Below the pieces are notes generated by a model, which did no database searches, was not told where the DNA came from, and worked only from the letters and a program-made list of their open reading frames with translations. From positions 252,375,989 through 252,439,988 of the forward strand of contig CM076190.1 in the NCBI GenBank assembly GCA_038277395.1: a stretch of 64,000 bases of DNA, written 5' to 3'. Shown here piece after piece: positions 21,877 to 32,764 of the stretch; the stretch's first letter is position 1, and every line of letters begins with the position of its first letter. The DNA is from Dryocosmus kuriphilus (Eukaryota > Arthropoda > Insecta > Hymenoptera > Cynipidae). The position numbers and the translations under genes are program-made.

Positions 21877-22167
21877 AAATTTTTTTGCAGTGTATCCTTA
21901 TTTTTTACAACTATATTCTTGGGAGACTCATTAATTTTCACTACGATAAAGAATTTTTTTTATTTTGATTGTATTTTCCAATTTTATCAGTTTTATAAGC
22001 ATAAAACGCATAACATTATTTAATTTTAAGGTTATTTGTTATTGTGTACTTTTTTCTAGCTCCAAATGTCTGTTTCACTGCTACCTCTTTTCTATTGTTT
22101 CAAAACCAAGAATTTGTTATTAAGAAATGCATTATAATTTTTATAATGATTCATTAAACTAATTATG

Positions 22168-22566
22168 AAGGCCATGTCATACATCGACGAAAAATAACTT
22201 GGTCTATTTTATTGATTTTTAGTTTCTTCGACTTATTCACCAAAATAAAAATAATTTATTACTGAAAATTGGAAAAATGGTAGAGGATATGGTCTTATAG
22301 GTACGTCTGTTAGATCTTACTTTTTTAGATAATTCAAAAAAATTTATTTATGCTAAAATTAATAACGCCAACCTAACGTTAAAATCCCTGAAATGTTTCT
22401 AATAATCAAACTTTTTGAATCGTCTGAAAAAGTAAGACCCAACAGGCGTATAGAACCATAATTTTCAGTGCTAAATTATTTGTACTTTGCACACTAAGCC
22501 CAAGCAACTAAAAATCGATAAAATTGACCAACTTTTTTTTTTCGTCGAAGTATGACATGCCCTTAC
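22168..22566. mobile_element. About 400-bp foldback element with long inverted repeats
   Basis: The left arm starts AAGGCCATGTCATACATCG. The right arm, reverse-complemented, starts AAGGGCATGTCATACTTCG. Pairing continues through TTGGTC.ATTTTAT.GATTTTTAG and further in through CTGTTAGATCTTACTTTTTTAG versus CTGTTGGGTCTTACTTTTTCAG, so almost the whole element can fold into one hairpin. Found inside the hAT. Confidence 0.75.
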
Positions 22567-23150
22567 AATCAAATTGTTGTTCTCTAGAGGGTGTCGGTTA
22601 ACTAAATTTTCTTGTGATGATAGTATTTGTGATTTCGCTACTTTTCTATATCGTATAATATTTTATAATGTTTACAGGTATAAGACGGGCGAGCCTCCTA
22701 ATGTTAATGTAATTATATGGACTATACTTAAACTTAATGATCATCTCATGCTTTTTTTCGCGCGAATCATAAAATGTTTTTATGATTTTTATTCTTTCGA
22801 ATCTGTTCGACGATCCTACGTAAACTGTCAGTGAGATTATAGTTTTACGTCAGTTTCCTTAATATGATAATAAGCGAGAAAAAAAGAAACTCTAGATTCA
22901 ATATAGTTTATTTTTACATCACTCGTGTAATTTGTCGTAAACATTGTTCTCCTTTTGTACATAATGCATTTAATATAATTCACATTAAATACTTTCTAAT
23001 AAAACTTTGAAAAATTTATCCGCTTCGCTGTTTAAATTAATTTTTACGACTGCTTATTAATTTTAAAAAATGTTAATTTAAAACTGACTCGATATAGTTA
23101 GTTTTAAAATATAATCTTAAATTTTCGCGGGTTCCTCGAACCGTTGCAGA

Positions 23151-23167
23151 GGGGGGGGGGGGGGGGG
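23151..23167 (+). repeat. 17-base G homopolymer
   Basis: Uninterrupted G run bordering the right subterminal repeat zone of the hAT. Confidence 0.95.
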
Positions 23168-24205
23168 CACCGGAATCGAATAATCGAAGAATCGATGCAT
23201 GGCGTCGATTCTTCGATTCCCAGGAATCGACAATCTCGTCGGAATCGAAGAATCGATTCCCACCGATCGATTCGCAACCCTAGATTCTAGGGGCAAGCTG
23301 GGGGTTTATATATCCCCGAGCTTCCATTGTTGGATGGGGGCTTACGAGGAAAGTCACGTACGCCTTGCAAAGTTGTGCATCGGCACCTACGCTTTGCAAG
23401 ACTGTGGATCGTCACGTACGCCTCGCAAAGTTGTACATAAGCACGTTTGTTATGGCTATCTTCCTCTAATATTTATAGTTATTATGGTAACATTATCTTT
23501 GTTATTAAGAACGGGGCCATGACTGTATATACCGTTATTCACGCTTGGTCTGGACTTTTCAAGACTCGTCGAGTCCTGTCATTCCACACGTGCATTTGAA
23601 TGTTTTGATAGGCTTAGTGAATTAAGTGCCTCTGATGATGTCAGACGATTTATTAAATATTATTGATAGTTAATTGATTGACAATCGATCAATTATTGAT
23701 TGAATATTGATTGATAATTGGCTGATCATCGATTGATTCGATCTTTGAATCCTCTCTCTCTTCCTCTTTTGAATCCTAAACCTATAGTTATGGATTTCAA
23801 CTTTTCGATATTCAGATAGTGTCTTGTTTATCGAAGCTTTATCATTACGTAGCTTCTACTTCAACTTTACTCCGTATATCTAATGGCTGCGATGATACAA
23901 GTAATGATATCGTTTATCTTAAGTTTTCTCTTCATATGGTAATGCATTTTAATTATCGTGAACTTCCTACTTTATCTACTCTTGCTCTTGTATCATCCTG
24001 ACCATGGTACAACGATTATGGTAGTGTCATCTTTACTGCATTGCTGACTGTAGTACATTTATCATGAGTCGACACCTACTCGAGCGAGTGTTATGATACC
24101 TTCGCTCGAGCACGTGCTATGGTAATGCAGCAAGATTTATTCCTTATTTTCTATGGTTACAACGAAAGTTTTAAAGTTTTGTAAATAAAATTTGAGGATG
24201 TGGCA

Positions 24206-24222
24206 GTTCTCCCCTTTTCGAA
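24206..24222 (-). promoter_or_regulatory. Polypurine tract of the LTR element
   Basis: On the minus strand AAAAGGGGAGAAC lies directly before the 3' LTR start (TGCCACATCC), the expected place for the plus-strand primer. A second purine-rich run (about 27553-27580) lies downstream of protease. Confidence 0.65.
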
Positions 24223-24867
24223 AACATTCATCGTCCTCGATGAATCTAGTTATTATAGTTTAGTACGATATCCATGAAAGACATAGGAGTTTACCTATTT
24301 CTGAACATGTTTAAATTATTGAGGCGACATTCCCTGCTTAAGCTTTCTTTACAGGGCAGTAACTCTTTTGAATTTCAGGGCGTATGCACGCAATTTTAAC
24401 TTGATTCCATATAAGATTCCTGCTGTCGGCGATTGTAATGCGGAGTTTGTGTTGTATGGTATAATTGAATAAGTTATTGAATATGGGAGGATCTGTGATA
24501 TATGTGTGAATTGTTTTACGTAAGGTAAGTGTAGTATTATCTCCTACGACCTGCTCTTTCCTTTCTTCTTTTCACTTCATGGTCCAAATGGTCACATCTT
24601 GGATTCGTCACAAGGGTTTTGCTTCTATCATCAGTTTTACATGTAAACTTTGAATCACCTACGCATGAGCGTGGCAGTACGATCCTCTAGCTATAGGCTA
24701 TCATGTCGAGAGAATGTTGTTCTTCCACGGCTTCCACAATGAGTTATGAAGAATGTTGTGAACTCAATGGTTTACCTTTGTGTTTAGTGAAGGCGGATGC
24801 TATGATCGGTGCTTCTGGTGAGTATCAGGTTTTGTATAGTTTGGAATTTTGCACGATCCTCTTTTAG

Positions 24868-26262
24868 CATTCCCTTTTCATTGGTGTCCGAGAACGCGTC
24901 GGGATGTTATCTTCATTGAGTCCGTCAGATGCCTTCGAGATTTTACTGCGTGACATTTTCGGCGACTCGACAGATTTTTCGAGAAATATCGCGAGTGTTG
25001 GAGACCATTTGGAAAATAGTGCGTCGTTTAAACGAAAATGTGGGTGATGATTTGCATGAATCTTAAATTCAAAATTTTGACCTAGGACTTTTGGATTCGG
25101 TTAAAGATAGCGCTATTACAAGTTCAGGTATATTGGAGCAGGATAGTGTGAAGTTGCGGATTTCGGAAGTTGAGAATGCCGTCGGAATTTTTCAATTCGC
25201 TGTTTGGGGAATTCCTCAATCGAGAGTGTCCCGGATTCTTTCGATATTGTGCCGGAGTTTGTTAAATCGGCCCGTTTCCGAGAGTGAATTCACTATAGTT
25301 CGGCGGCTTGATCTTAGACGTAATGGGGTGTTGATACGCGTTCCCTCTTTGGATTTAAAAAATGACATTTTGAAACAGGCTGATAATTTCGGCTTACATG
25401 GCGTCAAAGTGGATCTTGCTTAGTGCGTTTGTCGTTTTCTCTTCGTAGGTTCTTCCCCTTTTTTTTACTTCGTTATCGCTTCTACATTTTTATTCTGAAT
25501 TTTGTTTCCAGATAACATCGTTGCGGTGGAACAGGAGGTGCGTCCGTATGTCCTATCTTGGTTGCCCTTTTTGGCAAAGTTATGGCTGCTGAATCCTGGG
25601 CTTGCCAATCTTTTGGATGCGGCCCAAGATACCTTGGACTTCCAGACGGGCTGTGTATCATCCTCAGGAATTCCTAGAGGTAGTGGCGTCAAAGTCAAGA
25701 GGGTACGCCCCCGCAAGTCTACGATGTTGTTCTGCTTCCGCACACCGGGACCTAGCGCAATCTCGCAACTCAGCACTTTGCCAAGCGCGAGAGCTACACG
25801 ACATTATACATTCGTGTCTGTCTCCGAGGAATTTTCCCATCTCTCGGCCTTGCACACATGTGCAAGGTGAGTCATCTGTCTGTCTTGGGTAAGTCCTCTG
25901 AAGCACATTTATTTCGCTTGTATTATGATCTCGATTTACCCTTTTACCTTATATTCTGTACTTTGTTTTCTTTCAGCCAAGAAGGAACCAGTTATCGCTT
26001 TTGCTTCTGTGGGAGATTCATTAGGATGGGGGTGGTGATATTCAGATGTCGTTGCGGGACGAAGCATCGCGATCCAGGAGGTGAATATATATAATTTTCT
26101 CTTCCTCCCCCCTTTTTGTAATATTAGTTCCTTTGGTATTTTCGGGATTTTGATTGTTATTGATTTCGAATTTTCTTTGCAGTTTCCAAGGTCGAGGCAG
26201 TGCGGCTCAGCGATGATCAAGGTTGCGTAGATTTTGAGATCGTTCCGGGCCCCTCCTGCTAA
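24868..26262 (+). CDS. Antisense spliced gene-like structure inside the LTR element (function unknown)
   Basis: At least three exons join in one frame with canonical sites: 25512-25866 (acceptor TTTTGTTTCCAG, donor AAG|GTGAG), 25977-26080 (acceptor TTTTCTTTCAG, donor GAG|GTGAAT), 26183-26262 (acceptor TTTTCTTTGCAG, stop at 26260). Introns are 110 and 102 nt, and AATAAA follows at about 26480. The last exon reads SKVEAVRLSDDQGCVDFEIV. Upstream open segments 24868-25039 (GMLSSLSPSDAFEILLRDIF) and 25086-25420 look coding but do not join in phase. The latter ends in a fold reminiscent of LINE ORF1/baculovirus FP C-terminal domains (FTIVRRLDLRRNGVLIRVPS, LKNDILKQADNFGLHG). Alternative frames of exon 25512-25866 also look coding, so frameshifts are likely. 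It could be a captured host gene or another element. Confidence 0.4.
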
Positions 26263-26499
26263 ATGTGAATGTGTTATAGTGTGTTGTGTATTGTTTTATA
26301 ATCTTTCCTTTCTTTTATTCGTATCTTCTGTAGAGTAGCCGATTGGTATCCAATGCCTACTATCTACTTGATTTTAAGAGGCTTTCTCTTTAAGATTCCA
26401 CTCGGAATTTCATAGAATATAATTCAAATATTTTAAGATTTTTTAAGATTTTTGTTTTTTGCAAGAGTTTTTGCCACAATAAAGAGAGCCTCACATAGA

Positions 26500-27550
26500 A
26501 AAGTACGATGTGTCCATTATTAAGGATATATTTTTGTTTTAAAATTAGATTAGATTAATCCATTTAAACTAATCTCCTCAATAGCTAGGAATCATTACAG
26601 TTTTCCTGGATTATCGTGCCCGAACTGCAGAGAATCCAGGAGTAGGCTTGCCAGGACAATTTCAAGATTAAGATTTTGTCTTTAATTACCATAAAACTTA
26701 GTTAACAAGGTCGAACATTGTTCCAGCGAATCCCTTTCTCGGTCTCGTTTCTATTGTTTCTTTGCCTAATAATATTGTTTTGATTCACAAAATCCTAACA
26801 GTTTTTCAAAATAGCGTGTAAGTATTTCTAAATTGAGCATTTAATTTGACGATATGTTATAACTTTATTGTAATAATTTCATTGTTACTTTGGAATATCT
26901 TTGTTTGAATTGACAGCATTTCTTTTGCACACTAAGATATCAATCTTCGTAGGATTTCCTTCACAAAATGTCGGATTACAAAACGAACGCTTGAGTTTTC
27001 TGGAATGCATATATTTCATCGTTAATTCTCTCATCAAATTATTTTTAATGCAGTTAAAACTCAAGCGATCATTCTCCAACCTAGTACAGTCAATTTTTAT
27101 GATTTAATAGTGATTAGCGTTAATTTTAAAATTTGTTTGTTGTTGGCTTACATGCTTGAAGGAATATTTTTTCTTCTTTGTTGATTGTTCTTGAAATGTT
27201 GTCTTCTGCTTTGTCGAGTAGTACTAAGCTTGCTAATCGCCATCTTGTCGTGTTGCTCTGATCGTCTTGCAGGCGTTCCTTTCCTTGTGGTAGATGTCAT
27301 CTTTAGTTAGAATTAGATTACTGTAGCGTCCATAATGGATTGTAGTCCAGTAGTGTATGGTGAGATGGTGTCTCGTTTCTTGCAGGTATATTCTTGAGAG
27401 ATTAGCTTGTTCTTATCTATAGAATGACTATGATGGTTTCTTATATGTTGTGAAAAGAAAATGGCCCGTCAAGTAGCTCCCTCTTTTGATGTCGATATTG
27501 TAGTTATTTATGTTTCGGAATGGGAAAAGGAAAATTCCAGAAAATTTGTG
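26500..27550. other. LTR-element interior without recognisable coding
   Basis: Reverse transcriptase, RNase H, integrase or Env would be expected here on the minus strand. None of their motifs was seen. Short frames at 26885-27107 lack motifs. Confidence 0.5.
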
Positions 27551-27652
27551 CAAATTTGTCTTTTCCTTCCCTTCCGTCTTAAGAACTTTCATCGTCCTTA
27601 TCTCTGGGTATCTTGTGATATTTGAAGGGGATGAGCTGCTCTGAGTCTATTT

Positions 27653-28138
27653 CTACTTCAAGGTCTTCTTCGGTAGTGTTGATGGCGTAAACATGTCTAA
27701 CTCCATTGGAATTAGAAACCACAGTCCTTTGTAGCCGGTTATCTTTCCGTGCGCGTTCCTTGACTCCATATCGATGAAAGAAATGGGCTTAGTGGGTCGG
27801 GAATGAGTTACTATGGTATTGTGCCAAAAGGATATTTCGACTCTTTCTTGTCGAAGATATTCTCGGCCCAGAATCCCATCCACATTTATAGGGAAGTCAG
27901 AAAATACCACGTGAAATTCTACTATGGAATCTTCCACTACTACTTCCACTGTGCCTATAGTAGGGATTTTGACAGGAGTTATTCCGGTGATTTCTAAACA
28001 GTCCTCCTCAGTGATCATAAGACGATCTTGTAACGAATTTAATTTTATTATGTTAATGTCCGCTCCTGTATCGATCAAAAATGTCGTTTTAAGTTTCAAA
28101 AGGTCTGGGGGCGAGAATTCTATCACTGGGGATTCTCG
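27653..28138 (-). pseudogene. Retroviral-type aspartic protease (start of pol), truncated after protease
   Basis: The frame begins in a linker and contains TTFLIDTGADINIIKLNSL, with the catalytic DTGA, followed by an I.GI.PV..PTIG.VEV flap region, FHVVFSDFPINVDGILGREYL (the ILG box of retropepsins) and an R.E.S tail. It would cleave Gag-Pol. It follows gag by about 190 bases in another frame. After the protease the usual pol continuation breaks off (a second frame gives NSNGVRHVYAINTTEEDLEV), so the polymerase part has been lost. Confidence 0.75.
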
Positions 28139-28325
28139 TCCGAGCTCAAATTGATGGATCTGTCGTGCAGTTTTAGAATTTTCACGCTGGTCTGACGTCC
28201 TTGAATCTCCGTGCCCGTCGTAGCGTCAGATCGTCGGGGGGAGTGGGAGTTTAAAGAATCCTGTTTTGATGGATAGGAATCGTTTCAACCGCCACGCTCT
28301 CTGTTGGAACTACCTTCTCTATTTG

Positions 28326-29258
28326 TTAGGGAAGGGATCGGGAACAGGATAGAGTAGTAGCTTCTCTTCGAGGATAGTCGTGTTTAGAGCGACCTGAATT
28401 TTGCGTGTGTTCGTTCGGATAGTTTGGCTCATGAAGCTTATAGGGTTGCTGATACCTGGAAACATAATTATTATGGTAATTAGAATATCCAGGTAACGGT
28501 GATCTTCTCGCCACTCCTGTAAGGTTTGGCCTTGATTCAGGGGAAGTTGCAAAGAGGACATGAGGACACAGACTGCGGTCCCTTGAACCCGAATAATATG
28601 GTTGGGGGTACCTTGACTCTCGATATGAGTTTTTAGGCCGTTGTGTATTCAATTGTTGCCTTGATTCATATTCAAGGGCAACTTTCAGGGCTGTTTCTAG
28701 ATCCTTTGGATTGCGTGCCTCTACCAAACTCGACACACTGTCTGGTAATCCGCGCTTAAACGATACAAGAGCGCAGTAGTCTAGTGGAGCTAGTAGTTGA
28801 TCCACATTGGGGTATTTGACTTCTAAAGCAGCTTGAGCTCCTGATTTTAAAAGTGTTACGCGATCGAAGAATTCACTAACACTTTCTTCTCTGCGCATTC
28901 TGATGGTGGATATCTCGTAGACATACCACGCGTATGACTTTCGCGGGGCAAAACGTTGCTTTAGATGCTTAATCAAATCTTCAATATTACTCAACGTCTT
29001 TCCATGAGTGCTGTCTCTAGCAGCACCCCTTAATCTAGCTAGAATCGCTCTTAAATATTGTTTCTCATTAGCCGGTGGTTCACTTGATTCTCCGTTGATG
29101 ATGTCCTGAGTAAAGTCTCTAACGGGCATATTATTCCTATCGTAATTAGGGATGTTCATCACTCCTTGCTGGATGGCAAAGCATTCGGCCATCGATGTCA
29201 GCATTGCGTCGCTTAGAGTGCGCGTGGCATCTCCTGCGAAGCTGGTTTCGTCTGACAT
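28326..29258 (-). CDS. Gag-like protein of the LTR element
   Basis: A 310-residue open frame from MSDETSFAGDATRTLSDAML. Gag features: a helical capsid-like region with RDFTQDIINGESSEP, KQYLRAILARLRGAARDS, SNIEDLIKHLKQRFAPRKSY, YEISTIRMRREESVSEFFDR and FKRGLPDSVSSLVEARNPKD (the SF..GLP..V...V.A..P.sL..A motif of gypsy-type Gag). An Arg/Tyr/Pro-rich tail follows, with no Cys-His box visible, as in several errantivirus-like Gags. The last 80 residues overlap other open frames and may be out of frame. It forms particles that package the element RNA. Confidence 0.75.
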   Translation of the reverse strand: MSDETSFAGDATRTLSDAMLTSMAECFAIQQGVMNIPNYDRNNMPVRDFTQDIINGESSEPPANEKQYLRAILARLRGAARDSTHGKTLSNIEDLIKHLKQRFAPRKSYAWYVYEISTIRMRREESVSEFFDRVTLLKSGAQAALEVKYPNVDQLLAPLDYCALVSFKRGLPDSVSSLVEARNPKDLETALKVALEYESRQQLNTQRPKNSYRESRYPQPYYSGSRDRSLCPHVLFATSPESRPNLTGVARRSPLPGYSNYHNNYVSRYQQPYKLHEPNYPNEHTQNSGRSKHDYPRREATTLSCSRSLP

Positions 29259-29334
29259 GTTGGATTAAAGCTCTTCCGATAATTGACATGAACTTTGCGT
29301 TTTAAAACTTGAATATGGATAATTATTAGCCTTT

Positions 29335-29760
29335 TCAGAATTCTATGGTTACACGAAGTATTCGGGAATTGACAGGTTTAGTTGTGTCAAAAATGACCTT
29401 CCTAAGACTCCGGTTATTTCTGAAGGAAACTCTATCGGGATTACATGAAACTTGATGATTTTGTTCAAAAGTCGGAATCCTCACAATACCGATAATAGAT
29501 ATCTTGGCCTGTTGATAGATGCAAATGATAGAATGGTTTATATCCGCAAAGTCAGTGAGTTTATTCGACTGAATTATATTACTGCTGTAGGTTGGGTCGT
29601 ACTCGAAATCACCTACTTTAATTTTAAGGTAATCAGTGTAGATTGAAACTTTAGTTTTTGATCTAGGCTCAGCTATCAGGTTCTCAAAATATTGTGACAC
29701 TAGATTTTCAATAATTGCATTTATAAGATGAATTTTTGTGTTACATAAGTCAAGGATCAA
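29335..29760 (-). pseudogene. Second protease-like remnant upstream of gag
   Basis: The frame carries YDPTYSSNIIQSNKL, where a DTGA.inii...L site would stand, then ISIIGIVRIPTFEQNH. After a frameshift it gives HVIPIEFPSEITGVLGRSFL, an (F/H)V(V/I)P.eFP....GVLGR.FL block equivalent to the ILG box of the protease at 27653-28138. The active site is not intact. It lies between primer-binding site and gag, which is not normal order, so it may come from another retroelement or a rearrangement. Confidence 0.4.
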
Positions 29761-29984
29761 ATTCTCTTCGTGTTAAGAGTGGAACGCCGCTTTACTAGCG
29801 TGAGTCACGTCCCACTGGTAGCACGTGGTTACCTGGTCAAGAATTCGACCCGCAGGCTGCCTGTTTGGGCGCACTGCAGATAGAAGCTTGATTTTGGAAA
29901 TATAACTATTGAATCTGACTAGTCTGATCTGTTTTCTTATTTTAACTTTATTAATTTGTATAAAAAACTTTCGCTTTAGGATCA

Positions 29985-30750
29985 AATTTTCATAAGAACA
30001 CTTATTCCATTGTCATTATGTAAAATACGCTGATAGGAAATGAACGCAAGTGATTTGAGCAAAGAGAACGTTACGAGAGTGCACCAACCCGACTTTCAGT
30101 AAATCACGCCGAGCTTGCTTAGACTCAGTACGGTCTCCCAAGTACGAGTGCGGTGAACTCGACGTGGTATAAGCTGACTAGGTCGGCCTCGAGCTCGTTC
30201 ACTCGTACAGTCGCTTGAGGAGAGCACGTCAGCCTATCAGTGATAGAACCCAATTGAGTCAGACACAGAGTATACACTCGACGGACCTCAGTCTACACTG
30301 GGACTCTCTGTGAAAAACTTATATTGTTTTTGAAACAAGATATGAGGCCATCGCGCGATGATGCGAATGCTTCCGATTCTCTTCGCCGACTCGACGGTAT
30401 AATTTCCTGTTTGCGTAGAGTTACAATATGATTTTTTCGTAGTTTTAAATCCTTCACTTGTACAATCTTGCTACAAAGAGTACATACAAGGTTAATTCTG
30501 GATAGATCGTAGGTTTATTAACGATGGTAGGTCTTGCGAGCACGCGAAGTATGCAAACGCCTAAAACGCACCTCGAACTTTATTTTACCCCGAAGGTAGC
30601 CGTTCAACGAACTCAAAAAAGATTCATACTCTCGAGGGCTTGTACAATTTTTCTATCTTAAAACTACACTGAACTTAAATTTGTTAAAAACAACACTGAA
30701 TTTAGATTTTCGAATTTATTTTTGATGTGAATGTAATTTACAATCACAAA
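29985..30750. other. 5' leader of the LTR element
   Basis: No supported frame. It lies between the 5' LTR and the gag region and probably holds leader and packaging signals. Nothing specific can be pointed out. Confidence 0.5.
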
Positions 30751-30783
30751 AGTGACAATCCCACCGATGCCACCAAAATCAGC
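30748..30783 (-). promoter_or_regulatory. Probable primer-binding site region
   Basis: Immediately inside the 5' LTR, the minus strand reads GCTGATTTTGGTGGCATCGG then TGGGATTG. TGG starts close to the LTR end are usual for tRNA-primed retroelements. The primer tRNA was not identified. Confidence 0.45.
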
Positions 30784-32540
30784 TGTTACATCCCGAGTTA
30801 AGGCGAGAGGAGTAAGGAAATGGAAAAGTAGAAGAGAGGCTTGTATCGCTGATTATAGTCAGGGTGGTAAATCCTGACCAATTATTTGTGCGGGATCGTT
30901 GCCAATCGTCAATCCTACGCGGATCGTGTAATTCTAAATAAGAGTAGTAGGCAATTATATGGAGTAAAGTAAGTTTATTACAATAAAATAGAATGAGAAC
31001 ATAGGTGTAGAACAGGTATGTAGTTATTGCTTAAAATTTTCCTTTTGATTCAAAAGGGCGAGAGAGGGTTGTTTCGTCGCTTTCGTCCATATTCCAAACT
31101 GACAACGACGAGGGTAGTTGACTGGGGTAGTTTGGCTAGAGTGAGAGGAGAATGTACCGTATTCGAAGTAGCTTAGTGCTTACCTTTCACCGACCGAGCG
31201 ATAAACGAACGTACTTCCACAGATCGAATCCACTCGTGAGTTCTTTTCCGAATTTATCACACTTTGGTTTTAACCCGAATTAGACTCTACGATGACCGTA
31301 CTAGCCACGATCAAAGGGGCTTAGTTCACTATTAGCGATGAACTTGTAGCTTGAAGCTATTCAACCGATTTCTGAGCCAAACAAGCCTATTACTTGCAAC
31401 CTGAGGTTGCTTAACTGATCACAGAAGGCGACATTCACTAGGCGAAATACTTATATAGTTGACTAATTTCCCTAGCTACCTGAGGTTGTATAACTGATCA
31501 CAGAAGGCGACATTCACAAGCCGGAATACTTAAATAGTTGACTACTTCCATTTATTACTTGAAGGTACAGAGATCGGAGCGCGACGTGTACAGAGTAACC
31601 CCCGGGAACGTAAGACGATTCTAGGGGCAAGCTGGTGGTTTATATATCCCCGAGCTTCCCTTGTTGGATGGGGGCTTACGAGGAAAGTCACGCACGCCTT
31701 GCAAAGTTGTGCATCGGCACGTACGCTTTGCAAAACTGTGGATCGTCACGTACGCCTTGCAAAGTTGTGCATAAACACGTTCGTTATGGCTATCATCCTC
31801 CAATATTTATAGTTATTATGGTAACATTATCTTTGTTATTAAGAACGGGGCCATGAGTGTATAACATTATTCAAGCTTGGTCTAGCCTTGTCAAGACTCG
31901 TCGAATCCTGTCATTCCACACGTGCGTTTGAATGTTTTGACAGTCTTAGTGAACCAAATGCCTCTGATGATGTCAGACGATTTATTAAATATTATTGATA
32001 GTTAATTGATTGACCATCGATCGGTTATTGATTGACTATTGATTGGTTATTTACTGACCATCGATTGATTCGATCTTTGAATCCTCTCTCTCTCTTCCTC
32101 TTTTGAATCCTAAACCTATAGTTATGGATTTCAACTTTTCGATATTCAGATCGTGTCTTGTTTATCGAAGCTTTATCATTAATTAGCTTCTACTTTAACT
32201 TTACTCCGTATATCTAATGGCTGCGATGATACAAGTAATGATATCGTTTATCTTAAGTTTCCTCTTCATATGGTAATGCATTTTAATTATTGTGAACTTC
32301 CTACTTTATCTACTCTTGCTCTTGTATCATTCTAACCATGGTACAACGATTATGTTAGTGTCATCTTTACTGCATTGCTGTCTGTAGTACATTTATCATG
32401 AGTCGACAACTACTCGAGCAAGTGTTGTGATACCTTCGCTCGAGCACGTGCTATGGTAATGCAGCAAGATTTATTCCTTATTTTCTATGGTTGCAAAGAA
32501 AGTTTTAAAGTTTTGTAAAAAAAAATTTGAGAATGCGACA
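30784..32540 (-). repeat. 5' LTR (complete, 1757 bp)
   Basis: Complete long terminal repeat, TGTTACATCC...ATGCGACA on the plus strand, flanked on the right by TATATA. It supplies the empty-site reference for the hAT insertion in the other LTR. Confidence 0.9.
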
Positions 32541-32758
32541 TATATAACAACCTTTATTCTCAATTTTTGATAGAAGTTTCGACTACAAATCTCTCAAAAA
32601 AAAAAACTTGGAGCAGTTGTAGTGTACTGTATAGACCCGGCACTTTAGCCTCGACAATAGTTCAAATTATATTGTTGGTTTTTGGCAAATTTACGTGATA
32701 CCTGGCCCCCTGTGCGCTCTCGAAAGAAGGTGCCTTGAGAACAATAATAAACGCATAT

Positions 32759-32764
32759 TTTATT
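32759..32764 (-). terminator. Gene A poly(A) signal AATAAA
   Basis: AATAAA on the minus strand, 86 bases after the gene A stop codon. Gene B has its AATAAA at the same distance, in homologous sequence (GT(G/A)(T/A)CCGAA then TA(C/A)GTGTAACT). Confidence 0.75.

Larger units (their letters stand above)
21050..23282 (+). mobile_element. hAT-type DNA transposon inserted in the LTR
   Basis: A perfect 8-bp duplication GATTCTAG (21042-21049 and 23283-23290) flanks it, and the other LTR shows the empty site. The ends are imperfect inverted repeats, TAGTGATACCCAAATCGATT and (reverse complement of the right end) TAGGGTTGCGAATCGATC. Eight-bp duplications and TAG-type ends are typical of hAT elements. 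Both subterminal zones (21060-21200 and 23168-23280) are packed with GAATCGATTC-like palindromes. It encodes at most the first transposase exon and is interrupted by two smaller palindromic elements. Confidence 0.85.
20216..24205 (-). repeat. 3' LTR (interrupted by hAT insertion at 21050-23282)
   Basis: Aligns with 30784-32540 from TGTTACGTCCCGAGTTAACG to TTTGAGGATGTGGCA once the inserted DNA is removed. The two LTRs differ at scattered single bases and small indels, so the insertion is not very recent. Confidence 0.9.
20210..32546 (-). mobile_element. Gypsy-like LTR retrotransposon with gag and protease but no visible reverse transcriptase
   Basis: Two 1757-bp-class direct repeats bound it: 20216-24205 (interrupted by a 2.2-kb hAT) and 30784-32540. 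Both run TGTTAC...(G/A)CA on the plus strand, so TG...CA ends are present. A 6-bp target duplication TATATA flanks it (20210-20215, 32541-32546). Gag and protease read on the minus strand, so the right LTR is the 5' LTR. The internal region is about 6.6 kb, but reverse transcriptase, RNase H and integrase are not recognisable. From about 27550 to 24206 there is unrelated sequence, including an antisense spliced structure. TATATA target and Gag type suggest a gypsy/errantivirus-like lineage. Confidence 0.85.
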
